Shown: positions 23,401 to 33,545, counted from the first letter of the stretch. The stretch: DNA of 64,000 nt from Spinacia oleracea (GCF_020520425.1 NC_079487.1:58938719-59002718), one strand, 5' to 3'. The notes: a model not told the origin generated them from the letters alone. Numbers and translations are program-made.

Positions 23401-23771
23401 TTTGCCCCCTTTGTGGTACACATTCAGAAACAGCAAACCATCTCTTCTTTGATTGCCATTTCAGTGTCAACTGTAAGAACCAGATTATGAGTTGGCTGGG
23501 TTTCCAACACAGCAGGAATTCTGTTGCTATCCTCCTCAAACATATTCAAAGATATGCCAAGAGCAAGGTACAGAAGACAGTTATGTACACAGCTGTAGCT
23601 GGCCTAGTTTATCACATCTGGAAAGCTAGGAACTCAGCTGTTTGGAGAACTCAAGTACCAGTGATTAAGAGCACTGTCAAAATCATCCAAACTGAAGTTA
23701 AGAGTAGAGTGACAAACTTGCTTAGTCAGAAAACTTGTAATAGAGATAAGGATTGGTTTTTTAGCCTTTGA
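20400..23771 (+). CDS. L1 ORF2: APE endonuclease and reverse transcriptase
   Basis: 1123 aa, uninterrupted. An N-terminal APE-type endonuclease includes CWNVRGLN, LLETRVK, IMGDFNSIM and a YDHCPM segment. A reverse transcriptase starts near residue 455 with APGLDGF and DFRPIACCSVLYK, then LDLKKAYDTVEWDF (motif A, about 585), RQGDPLSPLLF (motif B, about 645) and FADDLLMF (motif C, about 690). A C-terminal zf-RVT finger is CPLCGTHSETANHLFFDC near 1000-1020. It nicks target DNA and reverse-transcribes the element RNA. ATG 20400 overlaps the ORF1 stop. All catalytic motifs look intact. Confidence 0.95.
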   Translation: MDRILCWNVRGLNKHSKQINVRQLIQSHNIKLFSLLETRVKAPRMGDLYLTVCPNWCFTTNLSCHYNGRIILAWDPDVFKMDIIHMGSQLIHTYITVRSSDKGFFCSFIYGFNTPAEREPLWSTLSSFASLNQHAWLIMGDFNSIMEMEDRIGSPVRLADIKPMRNCMATCKLSQVKTVGRHFTWNNKQEGEARVFSRIDRVLSNTAWDDMFATAEAMYMPEGTYDHCPMILNTFTTNQSKKPFRFYNMWTSSPDFLPLVERHWHRFVYGCHMFRITQKLKWIKQDLRVLNKSGYSNLEATKTQLQHQLAAIQNKLYNDPTNFTLATEEKTIAAAYRTANENHLSFLHQISKAHWLQQGDENSRAFHQSIRQRRKHNNIHSIQNSTGEWVNSVEKVQEAFMDFYRNLFEARMDTRSPIKKAIMDRGPRLTEDHVNMLNCNFSMEDIKRVLDDIPSTKAPGLDGFNSHFFKCTWDLIKNDMHAAINDFFRTGKMLKEINVTSITLIPKVSVPSSVGDFRPIACCSVLYKCISKLLCGKLGGVLPDIISHNQGAFVSGRSILHNVLVCQDIVKIYRKGQQQANCLMKLDLKKAYDTVEWDFIEEIMLDLGFPSHFVKLIMTCLTTTQYSILINGTPSALIHPRRGLRQGDPLSPLLFTLCMEYFSRAMQTVGEHPSFKFHSRCRPMKLNHLCFADDLLMFCKGEKETVQLMMDGFGVFSNTTGLMVNPHKSSLYCCGIPDHQLPSFTELTGFGMGSLPFKYLGVPVSPLKLKASDCDSLIVKMTSKIKTWSSRHLSFDGRALLVNTVLMSVTVYWSQMFIFPKTVLKRINSICRSFLWYGNYDDSRPGPVAWDQLCLPKNQGGLGFRNLLLWNQATVGKLAWAISRKQDNLWVKWIHSVYVKNKNWDDFIAPTAASWVVKYVCLVKNSCNTLLHSHQWLRTSKYSIKETYTTLCHQTDKVHWQQYVWNRLSVPKHRFILWLTMLDRLKTKDRLYKLMVGSDDLCPLCGTHSETANHLFFDCHFSVNCKNQIMSWLGFQHSRNSVAILLKHIQRYAKSKVQKTVMYTAVAGLVYHIWKARNSAVWRTQVPVIKSTVKIIQTEVKSRVTNLLSQKTCNRDKDWFFSL

Positions 23772-23940
23772 GGAGCTAGGGTCTTGTTTGGCTTGGTGTT
23801 CCTAGCCTTTTGTTGTCCTGTTGCCTGTTTGGTCTGTTGGGACCATTCAGGGGACTGTTTGTAATGGTTGAGTTGGTTGATCAATAAAATTATTACTTGC
23901 TTGCCAAAAAAAAAAAAAAAAAAAAAAAACAATCAAAGAA
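23772..23940 (+). other. L1 3' UTR, poly(A) and right TSD
   Basis: About 130 bp of T/G-rich 3' UTR with AATAAAAT, an A-run of about 24, then CAATCAAAGAA matching 19145-19155. Confidence 0.85.
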
Positions 23941-24636
23941 AGAGCGGTAGCCGAATTCCTGGCCGAACATGCCACGAATGAGGAAACCACGGAAGCTTAC
24001 CTCCTCCCCGACGAGGAACTTCTGATGATACGAAACGACTATTGGACACTATACTTTGATGGCGCATCCAACCAGAAAGGATGCGGCGTCGGAGTTCTCC
24101 TAGTCAGTCCCGAAGGGGCCCATATACCAATTTCCGTCAAACTTGACTTCGAGGCCACAAACAACGCCGCCGAATACGAGGCCTACATAGTTGGGCTAGA
24201 GGCCGCAGTTAGCCTCGGAGTCAAACATCTACAAGTCTTCGGGGATTCTTCCCTAATAATCAACCATATATCCAAAAGATGGAAGGTCCGAAGCACTAGT
24301 CTCTCAAAATATCAAGCTCACTTAGACCAAATAGTCGAGCAATTTGAAAAAATCGAGTATACGTACTTACCAAGAGACGACAACCAATTCGCGGATGCAC
24401 TAGCGAAGCTAGCTTCAATGCTCAACATCCCGAATGAATGGGACGGAATGACCCTTCGTGTCGAGCGAAGGAAAGAGCCGGCTTATTGCTGTGCCATAGA
24501 CTCCGAACCTGAAAACACGAAGAAGAACCATGGTACACGGACATCCTTCGTTACAAAACAAATGGGGAATTCCCCCCAAACACCTCCCCGCGAGCACAAA
24601 AGGCCCTACGCCTCCTCGCTTCACAATATAGCATAA
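23941..24636 (+). pseudogene. Tat second RNase H, inner copy
   Basis: Continues pol after the L1: AVAEFLAEHATNEET, then LYFDGASNQKGCG, EATNNAAEYEA and FGDSSLIINH of the archaeal-type RNase H. A one-base deletion near 24520 (after DSEPENT) shifts the frame, and the frame ends at a TAA at 24634-24636. Confidence 0.85.
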
Positions 24637-25247
24637 TTCTGGGAGAACTGTACAAATACACGCCGAATAAAATCAAGTTACTTTGTGTCCACCAAAACCA
24701 AGCCCAAAGACTAATGGAAGAATACCATAACGGCGTGTGCGGACCCCATATGAACGGAAAAATGCTATCCCGAAAAATATCCCGCTCAGGGTACTATTGG
24801 ACCACTATGGAAACCGATTGCCATCACTTTGTAAAAACTTGCCCAAAATGCCAAATCTTCAGTAACCTTAACCATTTGCCTCCCTCAGAACTATACACCT
24901 TCACTTCTCCATGGCCCTTTTCCACCTGGGGTATAGATATAATCGGCAAGGTAACACCAACAGGCGTGGGGGGTCACGAGTACGTTTTAGTCGCAATTGA
25001 TTACTTCACTAAATGGGTAGAGGCAGTCTCCTATGCAAAATTAACGGCCAAACATGTCGCTCGATTCCTAGAAAAGAACATATTCTGCCGATACGGGGTT
25101 CTACATGAAATCATAAGTGACCAAGGTTCCCACTTTAGGGCCGAAGTCCAAGACCTGCTCGAAAAATATCATGTCAAACACCATAAATCCTCTCCCTACA
25201 GGCCGCAAATGAACGGTGCGGTAGAGGCGGGCAAAAAAAAAATATAA
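24637..25247 (+). pseudogene. Tat integrase core, inner copy
   Basis: The main open part starts at 24714 (MEEYHNGVCGPHMNGK). HHCC zinc finger (HNGVCGPH...TCPKCQ), then WGIDIIGKVTPTG, ISDQGSHFRAE and NGAVEAG, so all three DDE acidic residues are present. A change in a run of A near 25233 brings a TAA at 25245-25247. Confidence 0.85.
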
Positions 25248-25264
25248 AAGTCATAATCGAAAAA

Positions 25265-25777
25265 ATGGCCGAAAATTATAAGGATTGGCCCAACAAATTA
25301 CACTTCGCATTATGGGGCTATCGAACCTCAATCCGCACCTCCATTGGAGTAACACCCTACTCCTTGGTATACGGAATGGAAGCAGTTCAACCGATCGAGT
25401 TGGAAATTCCCTCCCTCCGGATCGTCCTAGAAAGCAAGCTACCCGAAGCTGATTGGGTTCAAGCTAGGTACGACGAGCTCGTCCTTTTAGACGAACGGAG
25501 GTTGAGAGCTTTACATCACGTGCAAGTGTATCAAAAGCGCATCGCAAGGCAATTCAACAAAAGAGTCAAACCTCGAAATATCAAAGAAAGCGATTTTGTA
25601 TTAAAAGAAGTCCGCGCACCTACTACGGACCCTCGAGAAAAATTCCGGCCTAACTAGACAGGACCATATTTTGTAAAGACCATCCTACCTGGCGGAGCAG
25701 TCCAACTAGCTGACATAGATGGAGCGGAATTCGCTAACCTCACGAACTTAGACCAATTGAAAAACTACTATATTTAA
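25265..25777 (+). pseudogene. Tat integrase C-terminal part, inner copy
   Basis: MAENYKDWPNKLHFALWGYR onward, matching 501-1013 reversed. A TAG at 25655-25657 replaces the Trp codon of the NWTGPYF segment. The remainder (PYFVKTILPGGAVQLAD) follows in the same frame to a TAA near 25775. Confidence 0.83.
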
Positions 25778-26611
25778 TAAAATCCAGTCCGGAGTTAAGG
25801 CATCTAATAAAACACGTTAAGACTCATAAGCAAGCATTCTGTACATTACTCTAAGCAAACGGCATAAAACTCGATAAAGTAGGAAAAGCGAAGGACAAAA
25901 CTTCAACGCCCAGGACTGGGCGCTGTTATTTTTCACGCCCAGGCCTGGGCGCCGATATTTCTTTCGCCCTTGAACGGGCGTCATTCTCTCTTGCCACCTA
26001 TCCTCCCGATTCTGCAAGTGTTCGTACTCCTTTTTCGAACCATCAAAAGAACCACGAACACTTGGGGGGGAAGCAGACGTGTAATGAACACCCTTTCAAA
26101 AAAAAATTCAAAAGCTAGAACTACGCGCGACCTGATTCTGACAAGATACGTAGGCAATCCTTATCAAGGATTCGGTCCAATAAAAATTAAAAAATAATAA
26201 AGTCATGCAACGCATCAAGAAGAAAAGATATTGCAAAGGGCACTATACCCTAACCCATGCACGGGCAAGACCAAATAGAATGAAAAACAAAGCCACAAGA
26301 ATTTTCAGGAACAAGCCCAACGAAGGAGTATGGCACGAGTCGGCAAAAAACAAAAAAATAGTGAACATGCATATGTAATACCCCAAGTAGTCGGTTAGTC
26401 TAAAAATATGTGTGCACTCTTGTATGAACTCATTATTTTTACAAAAGTCTTTCCCTTTTCAAAATTCGTCGTGGGTTTAGAAAGCTAATATTACTATAAT
26501 ATGTTAAAACAAAGCCCACGGAAGGCTCAAAACATTCTTGCACCAAAAAACGCAAAAAATATATATACATGCGGAATACAAGAATGAATATGTACAAAAC
26601 AGGAGGTAAGC
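25778..26611 (+). other. Inner Tat 3' region before the antisense gene
   Basis: Homologous (reversed) to 1-480 for the first 500 bp, including palindrome cluster G. The rest is AT-rich and non-coding. I see no gene. Confidence 0.6.
25901..25980. repeat. GC palindrome cluster G (three units)
   Basis: TTCAACGCCCAGGACTGGGCG, CACGCCCAGGCCTGGGCGCCG and TCGCCCTTGAACGGGCG: reverse-complement counterpart of cluster A. Confidence 0.9.
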
Positions 26612-28894
26612 CTAAGACTCGTCATCGGCTCCATGTCTCCAAGCCTCGCCGGTCCATCCACTCCACTCCCCGTGGTATGAGGGCCCCCAGCCAGAATCAC
26701 CCCAAAAATGAGGCTGTGACTGCAACTCGGGGCTAGGCTCTCGGGCCACCGACACGGAACGTCGCCTACGCTCCGGCTCGGACCTCTCCCCGGAAGAACT
26801 CACCCCCGCGTTGGAACGGCGATGCCGTAGGGGCGAGTGCCGTGCTCTCTCTCTCTCACGACCGTGTCCCCCACCCGAGGGACCCGCGTCGTCGGCCCCG
26901 GCACGTCCAGCACCCGTCTACAAGAAAAGACAAAAAAAAAAGAGAGTGAGTAACAGAAAGCCAAACAAAAGGTACGGATCAAAAGAAAAAAAAAGAGGGC
27001 ACATTACCCGAGTAGAGTGGGGGCTCCTGCAAGAAAGTGCAGATCGGGATCGAACCAACGCGGACTTCAACCGGTTGATGACCCCCACCATCGCGTTGGC
27101 CGTACGGGCCGGAACCTGAAACAGGAATGTTAGTAACAAAAAAGAGAAAAAAAAATATAAGAAGAGTGCACAAATAAAAGGTGCATACCGCCTGTACTCC
27201 CTCGGGGAGCGGAGCATGGAAAACCCGGTCTTCCGGGAAAGTCTCCACAATCTCGGATCCACTCTCTCCGGTATACGAGATCCGAGCATCGGGAAGCACC
27301 CATCCCCCCAACGAAGGGTCATGACACTCCTTCACAAAACACAGTAGACATAAACACATGGGCACGAGCATGAAAACACTAACATCAATACGAAAAGAGA
27401 GGGCAACTTACAGCGCCAGGCTCCGGGAGACGAAGAGATCCTGGATAAACTGGTAATAGCTAGCTCCCTCTATCACTAACTCCGTCGCCGGCACGCCAGT
27501 CCTCGAGTGGACCCTCCACGACTTGCCTATCGAGCGAGTAGACAGCATGGTCGCTGGCGGAGTCCTAGGCACCGAAAAAGCCCCGACCGTCTGCATACGT
27601 ACCCGCTCTCCCAGGTACCAGACAGGGTCCCGGCGGCCAACGAACAAGACCCGCATCTGGCTCAGGGCATAACTATCCCTGACCGAAGCATGAGTACCCC
27701 TAAAAGAGAGCCATGGGGTCCAAACCACCTATTTTTGTACAAACACGGTTAGATCTCGCACATAGAAAATAAAGAGAGTGACGAAATACGAGATAGAGGA
27801 TAAGATTCTGTACATGCTCAGGGTTCCTGTCCCGAATAAGATCCCACACGGTATCGGGCGGTGGACGCACTGTCAGCTTCTTCTTCCAACCCCAACGGCG
27901 ACCGGCAGGGAACTCCAAAGGCCTCTGCCCCTTTCGGGGAGCCAGCCAAGGTAAGTGCTCAAAGGCCCACAGCTGCAAAAAGAAAGGACAATAAAACATC
28001 AAAAAAAAGAGGCCCGGTAAAAGCGAGAAAACAAAAGAAAGTCTAGGCACATACCTCGATCAAACGCGGCACTCCCGCTAATGTAATCACAAAGTGACGT
28101 CTACTCGGGTCCGAGTCGCGCACCGCCAAACTCATCTGGCCGACGAGCGTCGCATAGCCCAAATCGCCCCAGCGATAGTCACCTAGTGTAGACACGTCCT
28201 CCACCAGGCCTATCCACCTCGGGTCAAAGGTGTCAGTCGGACCCGATAGAAAAGTGGAAGTAATAAAATGGAGGTAGAACAGCCGAGCCTGTCTCGAAGG
28301 CGACTCCTCTACCCCGTGCTCTAAGGCCCACATCAGGTCAGCGAAAGGTATCACACGGGGCTGGTACGAAGGTAGTCTCCCACCCATCCACGAGCCCAGG
28401 AGCCTGGTACCCTCAGCAACAGTCGGCGATGGGCCATCCGACCTTAGACGAACGGGGTTCCCTGTAAAGGTCAAGCCCGTCAAAGCCGTGTAGTCCTCAG
28501 GAGTGATCGTCATCTCGCCCCAAGGAAAATGGAAGGTGTTGGTGGTATCCCACCACCACCTCATGAACGACCGCAGAAAGGACAGGGAGATGTTAAGTCG
28601 CAGTATCTCCCAGAAGGTCTCGACCACCGGAAACAGTGAGCTCGCCCTCACCAAGGCCTAGGCGTCCGAGCTCAGGAAGCTAAAAACGGTCTCACTCGTC
28701 GCTGCGCCATAGCCGCGAACCGTGGTCTCTCTCCTCGCGTGAAGATGGGAAGTCACGTGGTCCTCTAGGTCGTAGTGCAGATCACGACCGTCGTAGAGCT
28801 CAGGGCCCACCCATAGGGGACCCGCGCCAGTGGACTAACGCGTCATGCCACGCTCCTCGTGGCCACCAGGAGGAGGTGACGACTCGTCAGCCAT
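26612..28894 (-). pseudogene. Antisense multi-exon plant-mobile-domain gene inside Tat element
   Basis: Minus strand, opposite to the retroelement. Six exons fit GT/AG borders: 28894-28055, 27972-27814, 27728-27412, 27329-27189, 27115-27008, 26917-26612 (stop TAG). Exon 1 holds FWEILRLNISLSFLRSFMRWW, FPWGEMTITPEDYTALTGL and a WALEHGVEE segment, resembling the plant mobile domain (aminotransferase-like, PF10536). Later exons continue with LWAFEHLPWLAP and a C-terminal tail rich in Arg, Ser and Glu. Two in-frame TAGs (28835-28837, 28658-28660) break exon 1, and the exon 3/4 junction as I place it is off by one in phase. Antisense ORFs with this domain are reported in Tat/Retand elements. Function unknown. 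Confidence 0.75.
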
Positions 28895-29858
28895 GCTGAT
28901 CAATAATACAATAAGGCATTATACCTTTAACAAAACTGGCAGTCGCACCAATCACTAAGGGAGTGCATTCCGCTCATAAAATGGAGTCATACAATTTTTG
29001 TTCCCTAAGACATGATACTAAGTTCATATCGAGCAAAAAATTCCTTAAGTGAAAAATTTTTAATTAACTCCAACAAAATGAAAATTCTTCCATAATTTGT
29101 CATTCATGAATTATGAGGAACGCAAGCAATATACCAAGAACACCTACATTGTAAGAAAACACTAGAGTCGTAGGTATACTTGGGGGCTAGCATGAAAATG
29201 CCCAAATTCAACAAAAATCAACATCAACATACTTGCAAAAATTAGCATGCACAAACTAATTAACATGTTATGTGGAACATTTCCAACTATCTAATTGAAG
29301 GAAAGGGGCACAAAATCAAAAACCCCCAAATCAATTTCATGCATAAAAATACTTGACAAAAATATTGAAATTGACAAAAAAGCTCAAAATTACTGAAGAT
29401 TACTTACATTGGGAAGATTAGGAAGTAATTTGGAGTAGAATTCGTAAAGAAAGGTGAAGAAACGAGCAATAAATCAGTTGAAAGAGATGAGGAGCTTGAG
29501 CGAAAATGGTGGAAATGGGAAAGGAAGGAGACGGTCCGCAAATTTAAAGACCCGTCTCCCCTTCGCATTTTCAACGCCCAGCTCTGGGCGTTAGAAATTC
29601 TCGCGCCCGGAGCTGGGCGCTGAAAATGCTTCCCAGACAGCGAATATTCGCTGTCGGGCACGCTTACTCCCCTATTTTGTGTAAATTATCTGTTATCTTG
29701 ATATTTCTTTCCCAAGAATGGTATTTTGCGATATCGTTAAAAATATACACAGTGCGGACCCACTCATAGGACACACCTGATCAGGAAATATTACGACCCA
29801 CCAACAGGTTGTAATCACAAAAGCCCTTCTACATAGGCAAAATAAGAAATTCAAAATG
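28895..29858 (+). other. Non-coding 3' region of inner Tat element
   Basis: AT-rich, with palindrome pair H at 29567-29627. It might hold the promoter of the antisense gene, but no clear element was found. No ORF supported. Confidence 0.5.
29567..29627. repeat. GC palindrome pair H
   Basis: TTTTCAACGCCCAGCTCTGGGCG and CGCGCCCGGAGCTGGGCGCTGAAAA; the outer arms TTTTCA and TGAAAA also pair. Confidence 0.9.
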
Positions 29859-30262
29859 GGCTCGCCCACCCTCAGCGGGCGGGGTCTGCGTCACTAGCCG
29901 CGCAGGTCCTAAGTTTTCGAAAAAATAAAGTCTTCAAATTTAAAATAGGCTCGCCATCTTCAGCCGCCGGGGTCTACGTCACAAACCACGTAGGTCCTTA
30001 TTTTCAAAAAGCACAAACAAATTTCAAAATAGATTCGTCCACTTCTATCGGACGGGGTGTCCACCCTTAGCGGACAGGTTCGCCATCTTTAGCCGGCGGG
30101 GTCTACGTCACAAGCCGCGTAGGTCCTTATTTTCAAAAAAAAGCAAAAAAACTTCAAAATAGATTCGTCCACTTCTATTGGACGGGGTGTCCACCCTTAG
30201 CGGACAGGCTCGCCATCTTTAGCCGGCGGGGTCTGCATCACTAACCGCGCAGGTCCTTAGTC
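29859..30262 (+). repeat. Hairpin-rich tandem array, inner Tat 3' UTR
   Basis: Imperfect tandem repeat, period about 130 bp (GACGGGGTGT at 30051 and 30181). Each monomer is itself a string of small inverted repeats: CGCCATCTTTAGCCGGCG, CTACGTCACAAGCCGCGTAG, CGTCCACTTCTATCGGACG, GTCCACCCTTAGCGGAC. A related array is at 37724-38158. Tandem repeats in 3' regions are a known trait of Tat/Ogre elements. Confidence 0.85.
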
Positions 30263-30768
30263 GCTGTAGCGATAAATTTTTCTGGTTTTCCCTTTTCCAA
30301 AAATTAAAAGGAATGGTTTTCCGTTTTTTCCAAAAAAAGAGAAATGTGCTTGATTTTCCTTCGTTTTACGTCCCATAAAAACAAGGGGGTTTTTCTCGTT
30401 TAGCTAGCCCTGAAAATGAGAATCTTTTAAAAAAAACATTTTTACCTCGGGGTTGGGCTTGGCCAGGCCCAATTACACTTTATAGCTTTGATTTTGAAAA
30501 CATCTGTAGCTACTTCCAATGATAAAGTGAGGGGGTTTCTATGCACCTTTATATCCTTCCAATGACAAAGTGAGGAAGTTTCTATACTATCGGTTGACTA
30601 ATCCCAATGACACGTGAGGGATATGTCGACATTTCAATTGATGACCCTTAAGTCAAATGTTATCACTCGGGGGCTCGTGAGACCCTCGCAAAATAGGTCA
30701 CATACACCATGGCTTGTGTGACGCACTCCGTCTAATACTTTGACCATCGTCTTACTCCAAGACTCAGT

Positions 30769-30784
30769 CAAAGTGGGGGCTAAC
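30769..30784 (+). other. Polypurine tract of inner Tat element
   Basis: CAAAGTGGGGGCTAAC directly before the 3' LTR; identical in context to 38651-38666. Primer site for plus-strand synthesis. Confidence 0.75.
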
Positions 30785-31242
30785 TGTAGACACCTACTTT
30801 TGTCCCCATTCCAGAAAGGGAAGGTTCGATGATGAAAGCATAAATCTCCACTTGACAACGCATCTCCTATAAAATAAACGAATCTCAATTCCCCTTTTCA
30901 TTTCACCCGAAACCTGGTATTCATGGAAACCTGCTAAAAATAGTAACTGCCGTAAAAGGTAGCTTCTAAAAGTGGCAAGACATAAAAGATAGAAACCTGT
31001 CAGAACTAGGTGTTGCACTCCGACGTAAATCCTAAATGAGATAGAAAACTGCGAGAATCCTATTCCTAATATGATTCGGAAATAAGAGTTACGTATTAAT
31101 TAAAATCCTAACGAGCCTAGAGTTCGTAACGGGCCCAGACGCATTCCGTCATGAAATTTATACGCACTAAAAGACTCGATTAAGTCTCAAACGCTACGGA
31201 TTTCAGGAATCCGAATCTAACTAAGAAAACAGCCCAGACCCT

Positions 31243-31303
31243 ATTTTCAACGCCTGGCTCTGGGCGCCGAAATCTTCGGCGCCCAGGCCTGGGCGCTGAA
31301 AAT
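31243..31303. repeat. GC palindrome pair I
   Basis: TTTTCAACGCCTGGCTCTGGGCGCC and CGGCGCCCAGGCCTGGGCGCTGAAAA in the inner 3' LTR. Confidence 0.9.
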
Positions 31304-31377
31304 ACCTAGGTACGTGTTTTTTCCTAATTCTTTGTGGATTAGAACTCTGCAATTCTATCTTTCCACGAACTCTTCCC

Positions 31378-31385
31378 TATAAATA
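31378..31385 (+). promoter_or_regulatory. LTR TATA box (inner 3' LTR)
   Basis: TATAAATA in the CCCTATAAATACAGCCCC context. Confidence 0.65.
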
Positions 31386-32242
31386 CAGCCCCAAATTCGA
31401 CGTGAAAGACACACAACACACAATTATATTCTGAGTATTGACTCCAACCCTTAGCCTAAGCCTCACGCCGCGAAATTGTTCACGCGTTCTGTCGCAATCG
31501 ATCCATAAATCGAACAGAACGTATCCTGTCCCATAATTGAGATTCGTTAAATAAAAAGGAGAAATAGCAAAGTCAAAGTGGTTAGTTTTCTGAGAACCGT
31601 GACGCACTTCTCAAGGGTGCGTCGTAATGTGCCCCTTCTCGATGATTTAACCGCTTTCCTCGCCCTTTTTATGAACTGTTAAACTAACTAAATCTGATTG
31701 TTCTATCACGCCTAACAAATATAATATTTTCGGGAAATTGGATTATCATGCTAGGTCCCTTAATACTATTTAAATCAGATAATCACGATCGATCTAGTAT
31801 TATATGTTGCATATTGCTAAAATCAACTCAGATTAGTTTAATAGTTAACGCATGTCCCTTCAATTATTTATGCTGAGCTAGTAAGGATATCCTGCCTCTG
31901 GAGTTATCGACGAGCGAAGTACTCCTCTCAGTAGTTACAGTCCCCCGAACCCTCAATCTCTACCTTGCGGGTGTATGTTGAGAGATCCCCACACCAGGGA
32001 TCACAATGGAACCTACGACCGTCGTGGTCAAACATAATTGCACTCCCTTTGTGTCACGATAACCGGGTTTTGTCAGTTTTTCTCATTGTCGTTAAAAACT
32101 GAATGGCGACTCCTATATTACTAGTCAATTGGGTGTAAACTCACAGGAAATCCAATTACACTTGATTGAATAAAAAAGAATCGTCACACCCACGAGGGAC
32201 GAGGTCACGCATTAGCCTCGTGCTTTTTTCGACCCCCTCACA

Positions 32243-32247
32243 GGTGT
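32243..32247 (+). repeat. TSD of inner Tat element, right
   Basis: GGTGT, matching 15703-15707. Confidence 0.92.
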
Positions 32248-33251
32248 CAATACCATTGGCAAAGAAAAAATTAATGGCCTCAAGGCTTATAATCACATTG
32301 GGTCACGACTATCATAGTTCTCTCGAGTCACTCGCTCCTTGAAATACTACTAAGTACGGACTAAAAGATTTTCCATGAATGCAACATGACCAACCATGAA
32401 AATACCCAAATCGGCATACCATAAGGCTACCATTGGGTAAAGCAATACACACTAAGAGAGAAGCCGCACTAATGATTCTAGCCTTGCAAAGATGAAAATT
32501 CGATTTCCCCAACTAACTACCTTGCCAACATCAAGCAAAATGGCGCATGACAAATGAACACCCAAGGGTTAAAATCTAAAGTGTCAACCAACGAAAGTCT
32601 GAGTCCAATTAGCCTAAGTCTGAGAGTCGCTTGGTCAAGTATTATAGGCTTACGCCACGTCATTATTTTGAGTCTAGGCCACCTCCTTGTATTCATACAC
32701 GGGTTATAATCAGAAAGATTAATGAAAGTTCGAGTCTAAATCACGACTTCCAATTAAATCCCAGAAACTGGAGTCTGAAAAGAAACAAAATTATTTTCGA
32801 TGTAATTCTTTCGTTAAATTTCAATAAGGTAAAAACAACATTTTGAATCTACGCTATTTGCACATTTTAAGAAACGACTAAATACGCTTGCAAAGTAAGA
32901 CAAAATTAAAGGTCCACCCTAGGCCAACTAAAATTAAAGGTCCACCCTAGGCCTACTAAAATTAAAGGTCCACTATAGGCCTACCAAACGAGGCTCACTC
33001 AGTCTCGCCTCGTGACTCAAAGACCACAACCATCTACCTTTTAGCCCAAACCAAAAAATTGATTGAAGGATTTATGTTGGGGAGAAATCCCAAGCAAAAA
33101 GAAAAAAAGAGAAAAAGAAAAGGGAGAGCGAAAAGAGCCATGAAATACTTAACCCGTACCTCCCAAAGTACAAAATTTACCCAAGTAAACGAAGGAAAAG
33201 AATTGAGTCAACCAATCCAAAATCATAAAATTCTACGATGTCTACCCTTAC
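32248..33251 (+). other. Outer Tat internal sequence, no gene seen
   Basis: AT-rich. Contains three short tandem copies of ACTAAAATTAAAGGTCCAC near 32927-32975. No pol, gag or other coding region recognised. Confidence 0.5.
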
Positions 33252-33545
33252 CAATCCTTATGCTCTTAGACGCCTTCGCTCTGGGGTCCCTGTTCAGCTC
33301 ATTTAACCCATCCATGTTCTCATTGTCATAACCCAAGAAACCATTACCTCGACTCCTGTTGTTGAACTTGTTATCAACTGCAAACCACGTACGGCCATTG
33401 ACACGTGCGTCAAACCTGCTCTTGCATCATCATTAGCATAATGACCATATAACTTGTGTGGATACATCCTGTTGATATACCCTTGAGCCGTCCCCATGCT
33501 ACTCATTGGCATTGATTGATGTAAACTCGTGACACTAGCTTGAGG
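33252..33545 (-). pseudogene. Captured exon of a YTH-domain (ECT-type) gene
   Basis: On the minus strand a 294-bp segment begins after a splice acceptor (TTTGCAG) and ends at a donor (GTAAGG). It reads SMGTAQGYINRMYPHKLYGH in one frame, then after a small frameshift near 33410 RFDARVNGRTWFAVDNKF and GYDNENMDGLNELNR followed by PRAK. This is characteristic of plant YTHDF/ECT m6A-reader proteins just before the YTH domain. It sits in the outer Tat element, antisense to it. Retained splice borders indicate capture of genomic or unspliced sequence. The family match is from memory of conserved wording. Confidence 0.75.

Larger units (their letters stand above)
19156..23925 (+). mobile_element. Plant L1 LINE, nearly full length
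   Basis: Inserted in the RNase H region of the inner Tat element. ORF1 and ORF2 overlap by 8 bp, followed by a 3' UTR and poly(A) of about 20 or more. The 5' end falls within or next to the start of ORF1: 19157 onward reads as basic codons in frame with ORF1 but without ATG, so the 5' UTR and probably the start codon were lost at insertion. ORF2 has no lesion, so insertion was probably recent. Confidence 0.92.
15708..32242 (+). mobile_element. Inner Tat-lineage LTR element with antisense gene, interrupted by L1
   Basis: Starts TGTAGACACC (15708), ends CCCCTCACA (32242) and has an exact GGTGT TSD. Contents: truncated 5' LTR (15708-16126), leader, pol (17094-25777) interrupted by an L1 LINE (19156 to about 23925), a 3' region with an antisense plant-mobile-domain gene (26612-28894), a hairpin-rich tandem array, a polypurine tract and a 3' LTR (30785-32242). 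The 5' and 3' LTRs share variants (GGAAGGTTCGATGATGAAAGC) that differ from the outer LTRs. It lacks gag and protease, like the left copy. Confidence 0.92.
30785..32242 (+). repeat. 3' LTR of inner Tat element
   Basis: 1458 bp, TGTAGACACC to CCCCTCACA, complete. TATA box 31378-31385; palindrome pair I at 31243-31303. Confidence 0.92.

Noticed and set aside
29859..30262. CRISPR-like array
   Set aside because: Repeats and spacers are both repeated; this is a hairpin-rich tandem repeat of a plant retroelement.
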